In this document: one piece after another, positions 24,201 to 35,200 of the stretch | Layout: each line of letters starts with the position of its first letter | Numbering within the stretch: position 1 is the stretch's first letter | NCBI RefSeq assembly: GCF_900112425.1 | Contig: NZ_FOLP01000001.1 | Span: 1 to 64,000, forward strand | Direction: 5' to 3' | Source: Variovorax sp. OK212 | GTDB taxonomy: Bacteria > Pseudomonadota > Gammaproteobacteria > Burkholderiales > Burkholderiaceae_C | Length of the DNA: 64,000 nt | Notes under the pieces: model-generated | What the model was told of the DNA's origin: nothing | Seen by the model: the letters and a program-made list of their open reading frames with translations, nothing else | The model's database searches: none | Made by a program: the position numbers and the translations under genes

Positions 24201-27200
24201 ATGTCCAGGACCCCATCGAATCTGTCGGGCGCGTCGTCGCGACGCGACCTGCTTTCCAACCCTGCGCCGCTGTCGTTGCCGCTTCATCGCTGGCGCCAGC
24301 GCCTGTCCCGCCTGGCGCTGCCGCTGGCGGGCCTGCTGTTCGCCGCCGCCGCGCAGGCGGTGCCGCAGGTGTCCAGCCTGGTGCACGCCCCCGACATCCT
24401 TCCCGCCGGCGGCACGGTGACCAGCACCGTCACCATCGCCGAGACCGACAGCCTGGCGATCGGCGCGCCGGGGGCCTCCTTCACCTATGAGATCCCCGTC
24501 AACACGATCTACATGGGCACCGGCGCGGTGCCGGTGGGCAGCTGTTCGTCGACCGTGACCGCGGGCAGCGCCGGCCCGGGCATGCTCACCTGCTCGGGCA
24601 TCACGCTCGCCGCCAACCAGTTGCGCAACTTCGAGGTGCTGCTGCGCACCACCACGCAGGGCACGCTGAGCGTCAAGGCCACGCCCAGCGGCGGCGGCTC
24701 CAGCGAGACCAAGACCATCACCGTGAACCAGGGCGCCGACATCGGCGTGGCCATCAGCGCGCCGGCCAGCGCGCCGAGCGGCACCACCGTGCCGATCGTC
24801 TTCACGCTCACCAACAACGGCCCCGACGCCAGCTCGGGCTCGACGCTGACCTATCCCATTCCCACCGGCCTGTCGGTGGCGGGCACGGGCCTGCCGTCGG
24901 GCTGCTCGGTCAGCGCCAGCCTGCTGACCTGCGACGTGGCCAGCATCGCCGTCAACGGCACCCGCACGCTCAGCGTCAACGGCGTGGTCACCGCGGGCGC
25001 GGGCTCCACCATCACGCACCAGCCGGCCGTGGCGTCCGCGGGTTCCATCGGCGACGGCGTCTCCACCAACAACAGCGCCACCGCCAACACCAGCGTCACC
25101 GCGGGCTACGTGCTCGCGCTCGCCAAGAGCCATGACGGCGGCCAGCTGCTGGTGGGCCAGCGCTTCAACTTCCGGCTGAGCCCGAGCTTCAGCGGCAGCG
25201 CGCCCACGGGCGTCACGCTGAGCGACACGCTCCCCGCCAACTTCTCGATCCAGGCGCCGATTCCCCCGGTCGGCGGCTGGAACTGCTCGGTCAGCGGCCA
25301 GATCGTCAGCTGCACGCGCGCCGACATCGGCGGCAACGGCGGCGCCAGCGTGGCGCTCGGCGACATCAGCATCCCGGTGATCGCCATGACCGCCGGCACC
25401 GGCATCGTCAACCAGGCCACGGTGAGCGCCACCGGCCCCATCGCCAGTTCAGCCACCGGCAGCGTGCCGGCCGACGTGGCGGTGTCCGCCGCCGACTTCC
25501 GCGCCGACAAGCGCCGCAGCTGGCCGCAGAACAACGTGCCGCTGGGCCAGGCCTTCGACTACCAGGTCGGCAGCACCAACCTCGGCAGCACGCGGCTCTT
25601 GGCCGGCAGCACCCTGCAGCTGGTCGACGACCTGCCGGCCGGCGTGCAGATCAACAGCGTCACCGAGCGCGACGGCTACACCTGCGTCGTGACCAAGGGC
25701 GGCGCACCCGTCGTGCCGAGCGTGGCCGTGCCGGTGCCCGGCCCCGCCACCGTGACCTGCACGCGCACGCTCACCGCCGACATCGGCGTGGACACCTCCA
25801 ACGGCAGCGCCGCGCGCAACGGCGGCTACATCGTCGTGAACGCCACCATTCCGGCCGCGCCGCCGGGCGGGCAGATCGTCAACAGCATGTGCGTGAACGC
25901 GGCGCTGCCCGCGAGCGCGCCCACCCTGGGCGCCGACCCCGACGCCAACACCGGCAACGACTGCGTGAGCCTGGCCACCGGCGCGAACGACGGCGCCACC
26001 GCCGCCGACGTGAAGGTGCTCAAGCGCGTGGTGGGCATCGGCGACGCCACCGGCAACCGCCAGGTCGCGGGCCAGAACATCACCTGGGAAATCGAGGTCG
26101 TCAACACCGGCCCGTCCGAAGCGCAGAGCGTGGCCGTCACGGACGCCTTCGCCCAGGTCATCGGCGCCGGCATCGTCACCCAGACCCCCAACGGCGGCAC
26201 CTTCTCCGGCACCTGCGCGCTGCCGGCCAACGGCGGCGGCTTCGGCGCGGCGTCGCTCTCGGGCTGCACGCTGTCGACGCTGCCGGTCTGCCGCGCCAGC
26301 ACCGACCCCGCCAGCGCGCTGCCGCTGTGCCCGGTGATCCAGGTCGTCGCCCGGCATTACGGCGACGGCGCCTCGGCCGCCGACCACGGCTTCCAGATCG
26401 GCAACACGGCGCGCGCCGTGGCCGCCACGCCGGCCGACCCGAACCTGGCCAACAACGACGGCAGCACCACCGCCTACCTGGTGGCGCGCACCGACATGAC
26501 GGTCACCAAGACGGCCAGCCCGGCCTCGGTGCCGGTCGGCCAGATGCTCACCTACACGCTGACGGCCATCAACCGCAACGTGCCGCAGAGCCTGAGCCGT
26601 GCCTACGGCGTGAGCGTGACCGACACGCTGCCGGCCAACCTGATGTTCATCTCGGCCACGGCCTCCAACGGCGGCGTCTGCGCCACCACGCCCAGCACCA
26701 CGCAGCCCACCGGCACCGGCATCACCAACAACCAGCTCGCGTGCACCTGGGGCGCGCTCGACCGCAACGTGCAGCAGACCGTCACGGTGCGCGTGCGGCC
26801 GCTGTACGCGCTCAACGGCGCCAGCGTGACCAACGGCGTGCACGTCGCCACCGCCACGCCCGAGCTCGACACGACCAACAACGACGCCAGCGCGCCGGTG
26901 ACCGTCACCGCGCCCGTGTACGACCTGGTCGTCACCAAGCACGACGACACCGACCCGGTGAACGTGGGCGACGACGTCGGCTACACCGTCACGGTGTCGA
27001 ACAACAGCGCGTCGACCGCGGAAGACGTGCGCATGACCGAGCTGCTGCCACTGGCGCTCGCCGGCGGCGAGGCCCCGCCCACGCTGGTGTCGGTGACCGC
27101 GCCCGCGGGCACCTCCTACGTGCTGGCCGGCGGCGCGGCCGTCGGCTCGGCCGGCGGACAGATCGTGTTCACCATCCCGACGCTGGGCGGCACCGGCCCC

Positions 27201-30200
27201 ACGGCCACCGGCGACCTCAACTCGCTGCAGTTCCGCGTGGTGCTCAAGGGCGTGTCGCGCGGCACCTTCCAGAACAACGCCAAGGTCGACTTCTTCGACG
27301 ACGGGCGCGACAACTACGACGTCAACAAGGGCAACAACGCGGTGGCCGAGAACACCACGTTCCGCTACAAGGCCGACGTGCAGGTGGTCAGCAAGGCTGC
27401 CATGTCGAGCGGAACCACCACGCCGCTGGCCGCGGTGTCGACGACCCAGACCTTCGACTGGCTCGTGCAGCTGCGCAACAACGGCCCCGACCCCGCCGAG
27501 ACCACCACCTTCACCGACACGCTGCCCTCGCCGCTGGTGCTGGCCGGCCCGCCGGTGTTCACCGTGACCGGCGGCGTGTTCACGCCCACCGCGCCCACCT
27601 GCACCGGCGCGGCCGGCGGCACGGCCGTGAGTTGCGCCATCACCTCGATGCCCGCCAACGGCACGGCCACCGTGCGCATCCCGGTGCGCTTCAGCGGCGC
27701 CGCGCCGGCCAACGGCACCGTGCTCAGCAACCGCGCGCACATCGTCACCACCGGCTCGGCCGACACCAACGGCGGCACCGACCCTGACGGCGGCAACAAC
27801 TTCAACGACGGCCAGGTCGTGGTGCAGAACAGCGCGCTCTCGGGGCGCGTGTACGAAGACCTGAACGGCAACGGCACCATCGAGGCCGGCGAGCCCGGCA
27901 TTGCCGGCGTCACCCTGCGCCTGAGCGGCACCGATGCGGTCGGCAACGCGGTCTCGATGGTCACCACCACCGACGCCAACGGCAACTGGGGCTTCACCGT
28001 GCCCGCGGGCACCTACAGCGTGGTGGAAGACCAGCCCGCCGCGTACCAGCCCGGCATCACGCGCGCCGGCACCGTCACTGGCGCGGGCAGCACGCCCGGC
28101 GCCGTGCCGCCCGGCACGTCGAACGGGCCCAACGGCTCCAACGCCAACCGCATCGACGCCATCGTGCTCGGCACCGGCGGCACCTCCCCGGCGAACAACT
28201 TCGGCGAAGTGCGCGCCGCGAGCCTGGCCGGCCGCGTCTACCAGGACGCCGACTACAACGGCACCGCCAGCGCGGGCGACCCCGGCATCGCCGGCGTGAC
28301 CGTGAAGCTCACCGGCACCGACATGTTCGGCAACCCGGTGTCGCTGACCACCACCACCGCCGCGGCCACCGGCAACTACGCCTTCGGCAACCTCGTGCCC
28401 GGCAGCTACACGCTGACCGAGACACAGCCCGCGGCCTTCGCCGACGGCGCGGACGCGGCCGGCACCGCCGGCGGCACCGTGGCCAACGACGTGGTGAGCG
28501 CCATCGCGCTGCGGTCCAACGTCGCCGCCACCGGCTACGACTTCGGCGAGCTGCTCACGCGCATTCCGGTGCGCGTGTTCGTCGACCCCAACAACGACGG
28601 CATTCCGCAGGCCGGCGAGACCGGCATTCCCAACGTCGAGCTGCGCCTCACGGGGACCGACGCCGCGGGCAACGCGGTGAACATCGTCGCGGTGCCCACC
28701 GGCACGGCCGGCGGCTACGAGTTCCGCAACGTGCCCCCGTCGGGCGCGGGCGGCTACACCATCACCGAGACCCAGCCGGCCAACTACGCGCCGGGCAAGG
28801 CCAACAACAACGGCAACCCGGGCACGCCGCAGGGCGGCGGCAACGTCATCACGGGCGTGACCGTCTCGGCCACCAGCGTGCCGCTCACGCAGGGCGAGTA
28901 CTACTTCGGCGAGCTGCTGCCCGCCGGCATCTCGGGGCGCGTGTACTACGACCGCGACGGCAACGGCGCGCAGGGCGCACCGGCCACCGAGCCCGGCATC
29001 GCGGGCGTGACCATCACCGTCACCGGCATCGACATCAACAACCAGCCGGTGTCGCGCACCACCGTCACCGACGCCAGCGGCAACTACAGCTTCGCGGACC
29101 TCGGCGCGGGCACCTACACCGTGACCGAGACGCGGCCCGCGGGCTACGAGCCCGGCCTCACGCACGCCGGTCTCGTCGCCGGCACGGGCAGCGTGCGCGG
29201 CACCGTGCCCACCACCGGCGCCGGCGTGAGCAGCGGCCCCAACGGCTCGACCGCCAACGTGATCCGGGACATCGTGCTCGGCGCCGGCGTGGCCGACGCG
29301 GGCTCGACCGGCAACAACTTCTCGGCTGTGAAGCCGGCCAGCCTCTCGGGCTACGTGTACGCCGACGTGGCACCGTCCAACGGCACGCGCGACAGCGGCG
29401 AGCCCGGCATCGGCGGCACCACCGTGCGCGTCAGCGGCACCGACTTCCTGGGCAACGCCGTCACGCGCACGGTGCAGACCGCCGCCGACGGCCGCTACCT
29501 GGTCGACACGCTGACCCCCGGCACCTACCAGATCGACGAGACGCAACCCGCCGGCATGGCCGACGGCCCCGAGTCGCTGGGCACCGTGGGCGGCGCGCCG
29601 CGCGGCAGCGCCAACCCCGGCGGCACCAACGACCGCTTCGGCGGCCTCGCGCTGGTGTCGGAAGAAGCGGGCATCGACTACAACTTCGGCGAGCGCGGCG
29701 GCCAGATCGCGGGCTGGGTGTACGTGGACGCCAACAACGACGGCGTGCGCCAGGCCACCGAGGCCGGCATCGCGGGCGTGAGCGTCACGCTCACCGGCCG
29801 CTCGGCCAGCGGCCTCGTGGTGAACGCCACTGCCGTCACCGACGCCAGCGGCCGCTACGTCTTCACCGGCTTGCTGCCGGCCGACGCCGCGGGCTACACG
29901 CTGCGCGAGACGCAACCGGCCACCTACGCCGACGGCCTCGACGCCGTGGGCACGCTCGACGGCGCGCCCAGCGGCACGCTGGGCAACGACGTCATCAGCG
30001 CCATCGCCTACCGCGGCGGCAACGGCGACAACTACAACTTCGGCGAACGCGGCGCATCGCTGGCGGGCACCGTCTACAACGACGCCAACCGCAACGGCAC
30101 GCGCGAGCCGCAGGACCTGCCGATCGCGGGCGTGACCGTCACGCTCACCGGCACCGACGCCGCGGGCCAGCCGGTGACGCGCACCGCCGTCACCGACGCC

Positions 30201-32273
30201 AACGGCCGCTACGAGCTGCCCGGCCTGCCCCTGCCCGGCAGCGGCGGCTACACGCTCACCGAGACGCAGCCCGCCGGCTACGACGAAGGCATCGCCGTGC
30301 CCGGCACGCTGGGCGGCACGGCGGCCGGCCCGAACCAGATCCGCGTGAGCTTCACCGGCCTGGACGCGCACGGCACCGGCTACGACTTCAACGAGCACAG
30401 CAACCAGCCCGCCTCGCTCACCGGCACCGTGTGGTTCGACCAGAACCACAACCGCACGCGCGAATCGGGCGAAGGCCAGGGCGAGGGCTGGACCGTGGAG
30501 CTGCTGCGCTGCGCCGACGGCGGCAACGCCTGCTCGGAAACCGCGGCCACCGTGCTCTACACCGTGACCACCGGCGCCGACGGCAGCTACCGCTTCGGCG
30601 ACCTCGTGCCCGGCGAGTACCGCGTGCGCTTCCGCTCGCCCGACGGCCGCACCGTGGGCGGCGTGTGGCCGACCGACGCCGCGCAGAACGGCGCCGGCGG
30701 CCCGTACCCGACCCCGGCCGCGAGCGACCCGCGCTTCAGCATCAAGGTGCGCGTGAACGCGGGCGCCAACGTGCAGAAGCAGGACCTGCCGTACGACCCG
30801 GGCGGCGTGGTGTACGACAGCGTGAGCGGCACGCCCGTGCCCGGCGCCGTGGTGCGCCTGGTCGGCCCGAGCGGCTTCGACCCCGCGCAGCACCTGCTGG
30901 ACAAGCGCGACAGCTACACCACCGGCCCCGGCGGCTATTACGACTTCTTCGTGCTGCCGGGCGCACCGGCCGGCGAGTACCGCCTGGTCGTCACGCCGCC
31001 GGGCGCCTACCTGCCTTCGTCGATGTACCCGGCCGCGGCCGGCGCGCTGGGCACGCAGTCGTGCGCGGCGCCCGCCAACGGCCCGGCGCCCGCGCAGGTC
31101 AACCCCTGCGTGGTGAGCCCCGGCGCGGCCCTGGTGCCGGGCGCGGGCTACTACCTGGTGTTCCAGATGCCGGGCGGCGGCGGCCAGCACGTGGTGGCCA
31201 ACAACATTCCGCTCGACCCGTCGGACGCCACGCTCATCGAGCTGCGCAAGACCACCTCCAAGCTGACCGTGAAGAAGGGCGAGCTGCTGCCGTACCGCAT
31301 CACGGCGCGCAACACGCGCGGCAACGCCGTGCCGGGCGTGGCCGTGGTCGACACGCTGCCGCCGGGCTTCCGCTACATCCAGGGTTCGCTCACCGTGCGC
31401 ACGCTGCCCGGCGGCGCGGCGCTGCCGGTGGTGCCGCAGGTCAGCGGGCGCCAGCTCGTGGTGCCCGGGCAGAACTTCGCGCCCAACGAGACCAGGGAGT
31501 ACCTGATGGTCGCGGGCGTGGGGGTCGGCGTGGGCGAGGGCGAGTTCGTCAACCAGGTCGTCGCGCTGCAGGGCGTGGGCGGCCGCACGCTGTCGAACCT
31601 GGCCACCGCCACCGTGCGCGTGGTGCCCGACGCGCTGTTCGACTGCACCGACGTGATCGGCAAGGCCTACGACGACAGGAACGCCAACGGCTACCAGGAC
31701 GAGGGCGAGCCGGGCCTGGCCAACGTGCGCATCGCCACCGTCAACGGCGTGCTGGCGACCACCGACGCCGAAGGCCGCTACCACATCGCCTGCGCCGCCA
31801 TTCCGAAGGAAGGCACCGGCAGCAACCTGGTCCTCAAGCTCGACGAGCGCACGCTGCCCTCGGGTTACCGCACCACCAGCGAGAACCCGGCGGCCGAGCG
31901 CGCCACGCGCGGCAAGGTGCTGAAGATCAACTTCGGCGCCACCGTGCACCGCGTGGTGCGCCTCGCGCTGCAGGGCGCGGCCTTCGACGAAGGCGCCGCC
32001 ACGCTGAGCGCCGGCTTCGTGGGCGAGCTCGATCGCACGGTCGCCGTGCTGGCCGCGAAGACCTCGGTGCTGCGCCTGGCCTACAAGGCCGCGGCCGGCG
32101 AGGCCGGGTCGCTGGGCCGCCAGCGCACCGACGCGGTGAAGGCCGCGGTGCTCGCGCGCTGGAAGCAGTTGGGCGAACAGCGCGCCGGACGCAACGAGCC
32201 GCCGCTGTTCAACCTGGACATCGAGGTCGAACTCGTGCCCGCCCAGGCCGCTTCGGAGGAGGTGAAGCCATGA
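24201..32273 (+). CDS. Giant exported protein of DUF11 and SdrD-B/CNA-B-like repeats
   Basis: 2690 residues. A long signal peptide ends at an AQA cleavage site near residue 53. Residues about 55-1210 contain repeated Asn/Thr-rich DUF11-type beta domains (for example TKTASPASVPVGQMLTYTLT). From about 1213 to 2190 come eight SdrD-B-like modules beginning like LSGRVYEDLNGNGTIEAGEP; their D-x-N-x-D/N-G loops should bind calcium. A CNA-B-like module, another DUF11 (about 2345) and a last calcium-loop module (DDRNANGYQDEGEPG) follow. The last 90 residues resemble a degenerate OmpA-like domain. The stop overlaps the next start (ATGA). It is probably a surface filament or stalk; its role is unknown. 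Confidence 0.9.
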   Translation: MSRTPSNLSGASSRRDLLSNPAPLSLPLHRWRQRLSRLALPLAGLLFAAAAQAVPQVSSLVHAPDILPAGGTVTSTVTIAETDSLAIGAPGASFTYEIPVNTIYMGTGAVPVGSCSSTVTAGSAGPGMLTCSGITLAANQLRNFEVLLRTTTQGTLSVKATPSGGGSSETKTITVNQGADIGVAISAPASAPSGTTVPIVFTLTNNGPDASSGSTLTYPIPTGLSVAGTGLPSGCSVSASLLTCDVASIAVNGTRTLSVNGVVTAGAGSTITHQPAVASAGSIGDGVSTNNSATANTSVTAGYVLALAKSHDGGQLLVGQRFNFRLSPSFSGSAPTGVTLSDTLPANFSIQAPIPPVGGWNCSVSGQIVSCTRADIGGNGGASVALGDISIPVIAMTAGTGIVNQATVSATGPIASSATGSVPADVAVSAADFRADKRRSWPQNNVPLGQAFDYQVGSTNLGSTRLLAGSTLQLVDDLPAGVQINSVTERDGYTCVVTKGGAPVVPSVAVPVPGPATVTCTRTLTADIGVDTSNGSAARNGGYIVVNATIPAAPPGGQIVNSMCVNAALPASAPTLGADPDANTGNDCVSLATGANDGATAADVKVLKRVVGIGDATGNRQVAGQNITWEIEVVNTGPSEAQSVAVTDAFAQVIGAGIVTQTPNGGTFSGTCALPANGGGFGAASLSGCTLSTLPVCRASTDPASALPLCPVIQVVARHYGDGASAADHGFQIGNTARAVAATPADPNLANNDGSTTAYLVARTDMTVTKTASPASVPVGQMLTYTLTAINRNVPQSLSRAYGVSVTDTLPANLMFISATASNGGVCATTPSTTQPTGTGITNNQLACTWGALDRNVQQTVTVRVRPLYALNGASVTNGVHVATATPELDTTNNDASAPVTVTAPVYDLVVTKHDDTDPVNVGDDVGYTVTVSNNSASTAEDVRMTELLPLALAGGEAPPTLVSVTAPAGTSYVLAGGAAVGSAGGQIVFTIPTLGGTGPTATGDLNSLQFRVVLKGVSRGTFQNNAKVDFFDDGRDNYDVNKGNNAVAENTTFRYKADVQVVSKAAMSSGTTTPLAAVSTTQTFDWLVQLRNNGPDPAETTTFTDTLPSPLVLAGPPVFTVTGGVFTPTAPTCTGAAGGTAVSCAITSMPANGTATVRIPVRFSGAAPANGTVLSNRAHIVTTGSADTNGGTDPDGGNNFNDGQVVVQNSALSGRVYEDLNGNGTIEAGEPGIAGVTLRLSGTDAVGNAVSMVTTTDANGNWGFTVPAGTYSVVEDQPAAYQPGITRAGTVTGAGSTPGAVPPGTSNGPNGSNANRIDAIVLGTGGTSPANNFGEVRAASLAGRVYQDADYNGTASAGDPGIAGVTVKLTGTDMFGNPVSLTTTTAAATGNYAFGNLVPGSYTLTETQPAAFADGADAAGTAGGTVANDVVSAIALRSNVAATGYDFGELLTRIPVRVFVDPNNDGIPQAGETGIPNVELRLTGTDAAGNAVNIVAVPTGTAGGYEFRNVPPSGAGGYTITETQPANYAPGKANNNGNPGTPQGGGNVITGVTVSATSVPLTQGEYYFGELLPAGISGRVYYDRDGNGAQGAPATEPGIAGVTITVTGIDINNQPVSRTTVTDASGNYSFADLGAGTYTVTETRPAGYEPGLTHAGLVAGTGSVRGTVPTTGAGVSSGPNGSTANVIRDIVLGAGVADAGSTGNNFSAVKPASLSGYVYADVAPSNGTRDSGEPGIGGTTVRVSGTDFLGNAVTRTVQTAADGRYLVDTLTPGTYQIDETQPAGMADGPESLGTVGGAPRGSANPGGTNDRFGGLALVSEEAGIDYNFGERGGQIAGWVYVDANNDGVRQATEAGIAGVSVTLTGRSASGLVVNATAVTDASGRYVFTGLLPADAAGYTLRETQPATYADGLDAVGTLDGAPSGTLGNDVISAIAYRGGNGDNYNFGERGASLAGTVYNDANRNGTREPQDLPIAGVTVTLTGTDAAGQPVTRTAVTDANGRYELPGLPLPGSGGYTLTETQPAGYDEGIAVPGTLGGTAAGPNQIRVSFTGLDAHGTGYDFNEHSNQPASLTGTVWFDQNHNRTRESGEGQGEGWTVELLRCADGGNACSETAATVLYTVTTGADGSYRFGDLVPGEYRVRFRSPDGRTVGGVWPTDAAQNGAGGPYPTPAASDPRFSIKVRVNAGANVQKQDLPYDPGGVVYDSVSGTPVPGAVVRLVGPSGFDPAQHLLDKRDSYTTGPGGYYDFFVLPGAPAGEYRLVVTPPGAYLPSSMYPAAAGALGTQSCAAPANGPAPAQVNPCVVSPGAALVPGAGYYLVFQMPGGGGQHVVANNIPLDPSDATLIELRKTTSKLTVKKGELLPYRITARNTRGNAVPGVAVVDTLPPGFRYIQGSLTVRTLPGGAALPVVPQVSGRQLVVPGQNFAPNETREYLMVAGVGVGVGEGEFVNQVVALQGVGGRTLSNLATATVRVVPDALFDCTDVIGKAYDDRNANGYQDEGEPGLANVRIATVNGVLATTDAEGRYHIACAAIPKEGTGSNLVLKLDERTLPSGYRTTSENPAAERATRGKVLKINFGATVHRVVRLALQGAAFDEGAATLSAGFVGELDRTVAVLAAKTSVLRLAYKAAAGEAGSLGRQRTDAVKAAVLARWKQLGEQRAGRNEPPLFNLDIEVELVPAQAASEEVKP

Positions 32274-35200
32274 CGCGAGGACACAGCACCACCGCCATGA
32301 CCCGCCCCTCCACACCGAACCCGATCCAGCGAGCCGACATGAGAAGAAGAAAGCTGCCCCAGCGCATGACCCTGGCGGGTGCCGTCACCGCCGCCTGCCT
32401 GGGCATGAGCCTGGCCGCCGCGCAGGACCTTGCAACCGATGGCGCACAGGCAAGCGCCGTGCGCGGGCGCATGCTCGACCGCGCCGCCGCCGACCCGCGC
32501 GCGGTGGAGATCGACGGCGCGCGCCACCTGCCGCGCGGCAGCGAGCGCGAGCTGCCCAAGGCGACCTTCGTGCTCGGCGACGCACCCGCACCACCGGCTG
32601 CCGCACCCGCTACAGCCGCCGCACCGGTCGCCGCCGCTGCGTCGTCCGCCGAGCGCAGCGACACCGGCACGCCGCATTTCGATTCCGGCGCCGACAGCCT
32701 CGCGCCCGCCGACCGCGCGCAGCTCGAGCGCATCGCCGCGCAGGTGAAGGGCCGCGACGGCCTGCGCTTCGAGATCGTCGGCCACACCGACGCGCAGCCG
32801 CTGGGCGCGAAGTCGCGCGAGCGCTTCGCCGACAACCACGCGCTGGGCCTGGCCCGCGCGCAGCAGGCCGCGCGCTACCTCACCCAGCGCCTGGGCCTGG
32901 ACGAAGCGGCCGCCTCCGCCACCTCGCGCGGCCCCGACGCGCCCGTGGCCGTGCCCGCCGTCGACCCCTCCAACTGGGCCGCCAACCGGCGCGTGGAAGT
33001 GCGCGTGTACTGGCGCGATGCACCCGCTGCCATGGCCGCCGCCGCCACGGCGCCGGCCGACCCCGGCATCTGCCGCACCTTCACCGCCTTCGGCACCGAC
33101 GATGCGCCGCTGCGCCTGAGCGTGGACGGCGAGCTGCTGACCGGCACCAGCACAGCCGGCACCACCGGCACCACCGGCACCGCCAGCGCCGACCGCCAGC
33201 GCTGTGTCGACGTGCAACTCGAGCGCAACCAGCTTCGCCTGCAGTACGACAACCTCTCGCAGCCGCGCCGCCTGAGCGCCAGCGCCTGGCCCACCACCGT
33301 GGTGGCCGGCGACACCGTGCGCTTCGCCGGCTACAGCAACTACCTGCTGTTCACCTCGAAGGCCGAGCTGCGCGTGTACACCGCCAACGACGTGATGCAG
33401 CGCCGCCTGCTGGCCACCGTGCCGCTGGACGCCGGCCTGCGTGGCGAGTGGCAGGTGCCCGCGGGGCTGGCGGATCGCCTCGCCGAGGCGGCCACGGGCA
33501 AGCTGTACTACCGCGTGCGCGTGTACGACCGCCAGGGCCGCTTCGACGAAACCGACGACCTCTCGCTCACGCTGGCCAAGCGCCACAAGCCCGAGACCGG
33601 CACGCCGATCGACCCCGCGCGCGAACTGCTGCGCGGCTACGGCAACAACAACATCGCCATTGCCAACATCCCGTTGAGCGCCGGCACCGTCACCGCCAGC
33701 GGCGCGGCCATCCGCCCCGGCGAAAGCGTGCGCGCGCTCGGCTTCGCGGTGCCGGTGGACGAGAACGGCCGCTTCGTGTTCCAGCAGCTGGTGCCGCGCC
33801 GCGTGCAGACCGGCGAGATCGCCGTCACCGACGCGCAGGGCGCCACGCGCGCCTACCGCCGCGACTTCGAGCTGCCCGCCAGCGACTGGTTCTTCGTGGG
33901 CCAGGCCGACCTCACGGTGGGCAGCAACAGCGTGAGCGGCCCGGCCGCGATCATGACCAACGACAAGAACCGCTACGGCGGTGGCGGCTGGAGCGAAGGC
34001 CGCATCGCCGGCTACGCCAAGGGCCAGCTCAACGACCGCTGGACGCTCACCGCCAGCGTCGACACCGAAGAGCGGCCGCTGAAGGAGCTGTTTCGCAACC
34101 TCGACCGCAAGGACCCGACCTCGCTGTTCCGCCGCTTCGACCCCGAGGACTCGTGGAGCACCTTCGGCGACGACTCCACCACCGTCGAGGACGCGCCCAC
34201 GCAGGGCCGCTTCTACCTGCGCGTGGACGACGGCCGCTCGCAGGCCATGTGGGGCAACTTCAAGCTCAACTTCGGCGACACCGAGCTCACCCGCGTGAGC
34301 CGCGGCCTCTACGGCTTTCACGGCCGCTACCTGGGCGAGGAGTCGACCGCCTTCGGCGAGGCGCGCCTGAAGATCGACGCCTTCGCGGCCGAGCCCGGCA
34401 CGCTGGCCGCGCGCGAGGAGTTCCGCGGCACCGGCGGCTCGCTGTACTACCTGCGCAACCAGGACATCACGCGCGGCGCCGAGCGCGTGACGCTGGAGAT
34501 CCGCGACCGCGACTCGGGCTTCGTGCTCAAGCGCACGCAGCTCGTGCCCAGCTCCGACTACGAGATCGACTACCTGCAGGGCCGCGTGCTGCTGTCCGCG
34601 CCGCTGCCCAGCCTGTCGGACGACGGTTCGCTGGTGCGCGCCGGCGGCTTCACCGGCATGCCGACCTACCTGGTGGTGGACTACGAATACACGCCGCTGG
34701 CCACCACGCTGGACACGCTCGCGGTGGGCGGGCGCGTGTCGTGGTGGGCCAACGACCACGTGGGCGTGGGCGTGACCGCATCGCGCCAGGACCAGATCGG
34801 CGGCGACCAGCGCCTGGCCGGCGCCGACATCACGCTGCGCAAGACCGAGAACACCTATGTCAAGGGCGAGTTCGCGCGCAGCAAGGGCCCGGGCACGAGC
34901 CAGCTGGATTCGCTGGACGGGGGCTTCAGCTTCACGGGACGCAACGGGTCGCTCGGCAACTCGCTCGGCAATGGCCCCACGGGCAACGCCAACGCGTGGC
35001 GCCTCGAAGGCCAGGCCGACCTGGGCGACTACGAGATCCGCGGCGGCGGGCGCGTGAGCGCCTATGCGCAGTCGCGCGACGCGGGCTTCTCCGCGCCCGG
35101 CCAGTACGCGAGCAACGCCACGCGCCAGGTGGGCGTGCAGGCCACGGTGCCTTTCGGCGAGAAGGGCGAGGGTGGCGAGCTGCGCCTGAAGGCCGACCGC

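Noticed and set aside
25449..32315. A 2288-codon minus-strand frame opposite the DUF11 protein
   Set aside because: Same GC-driven shadow effect; there are no domains, and the composition is typical of antisense frames.
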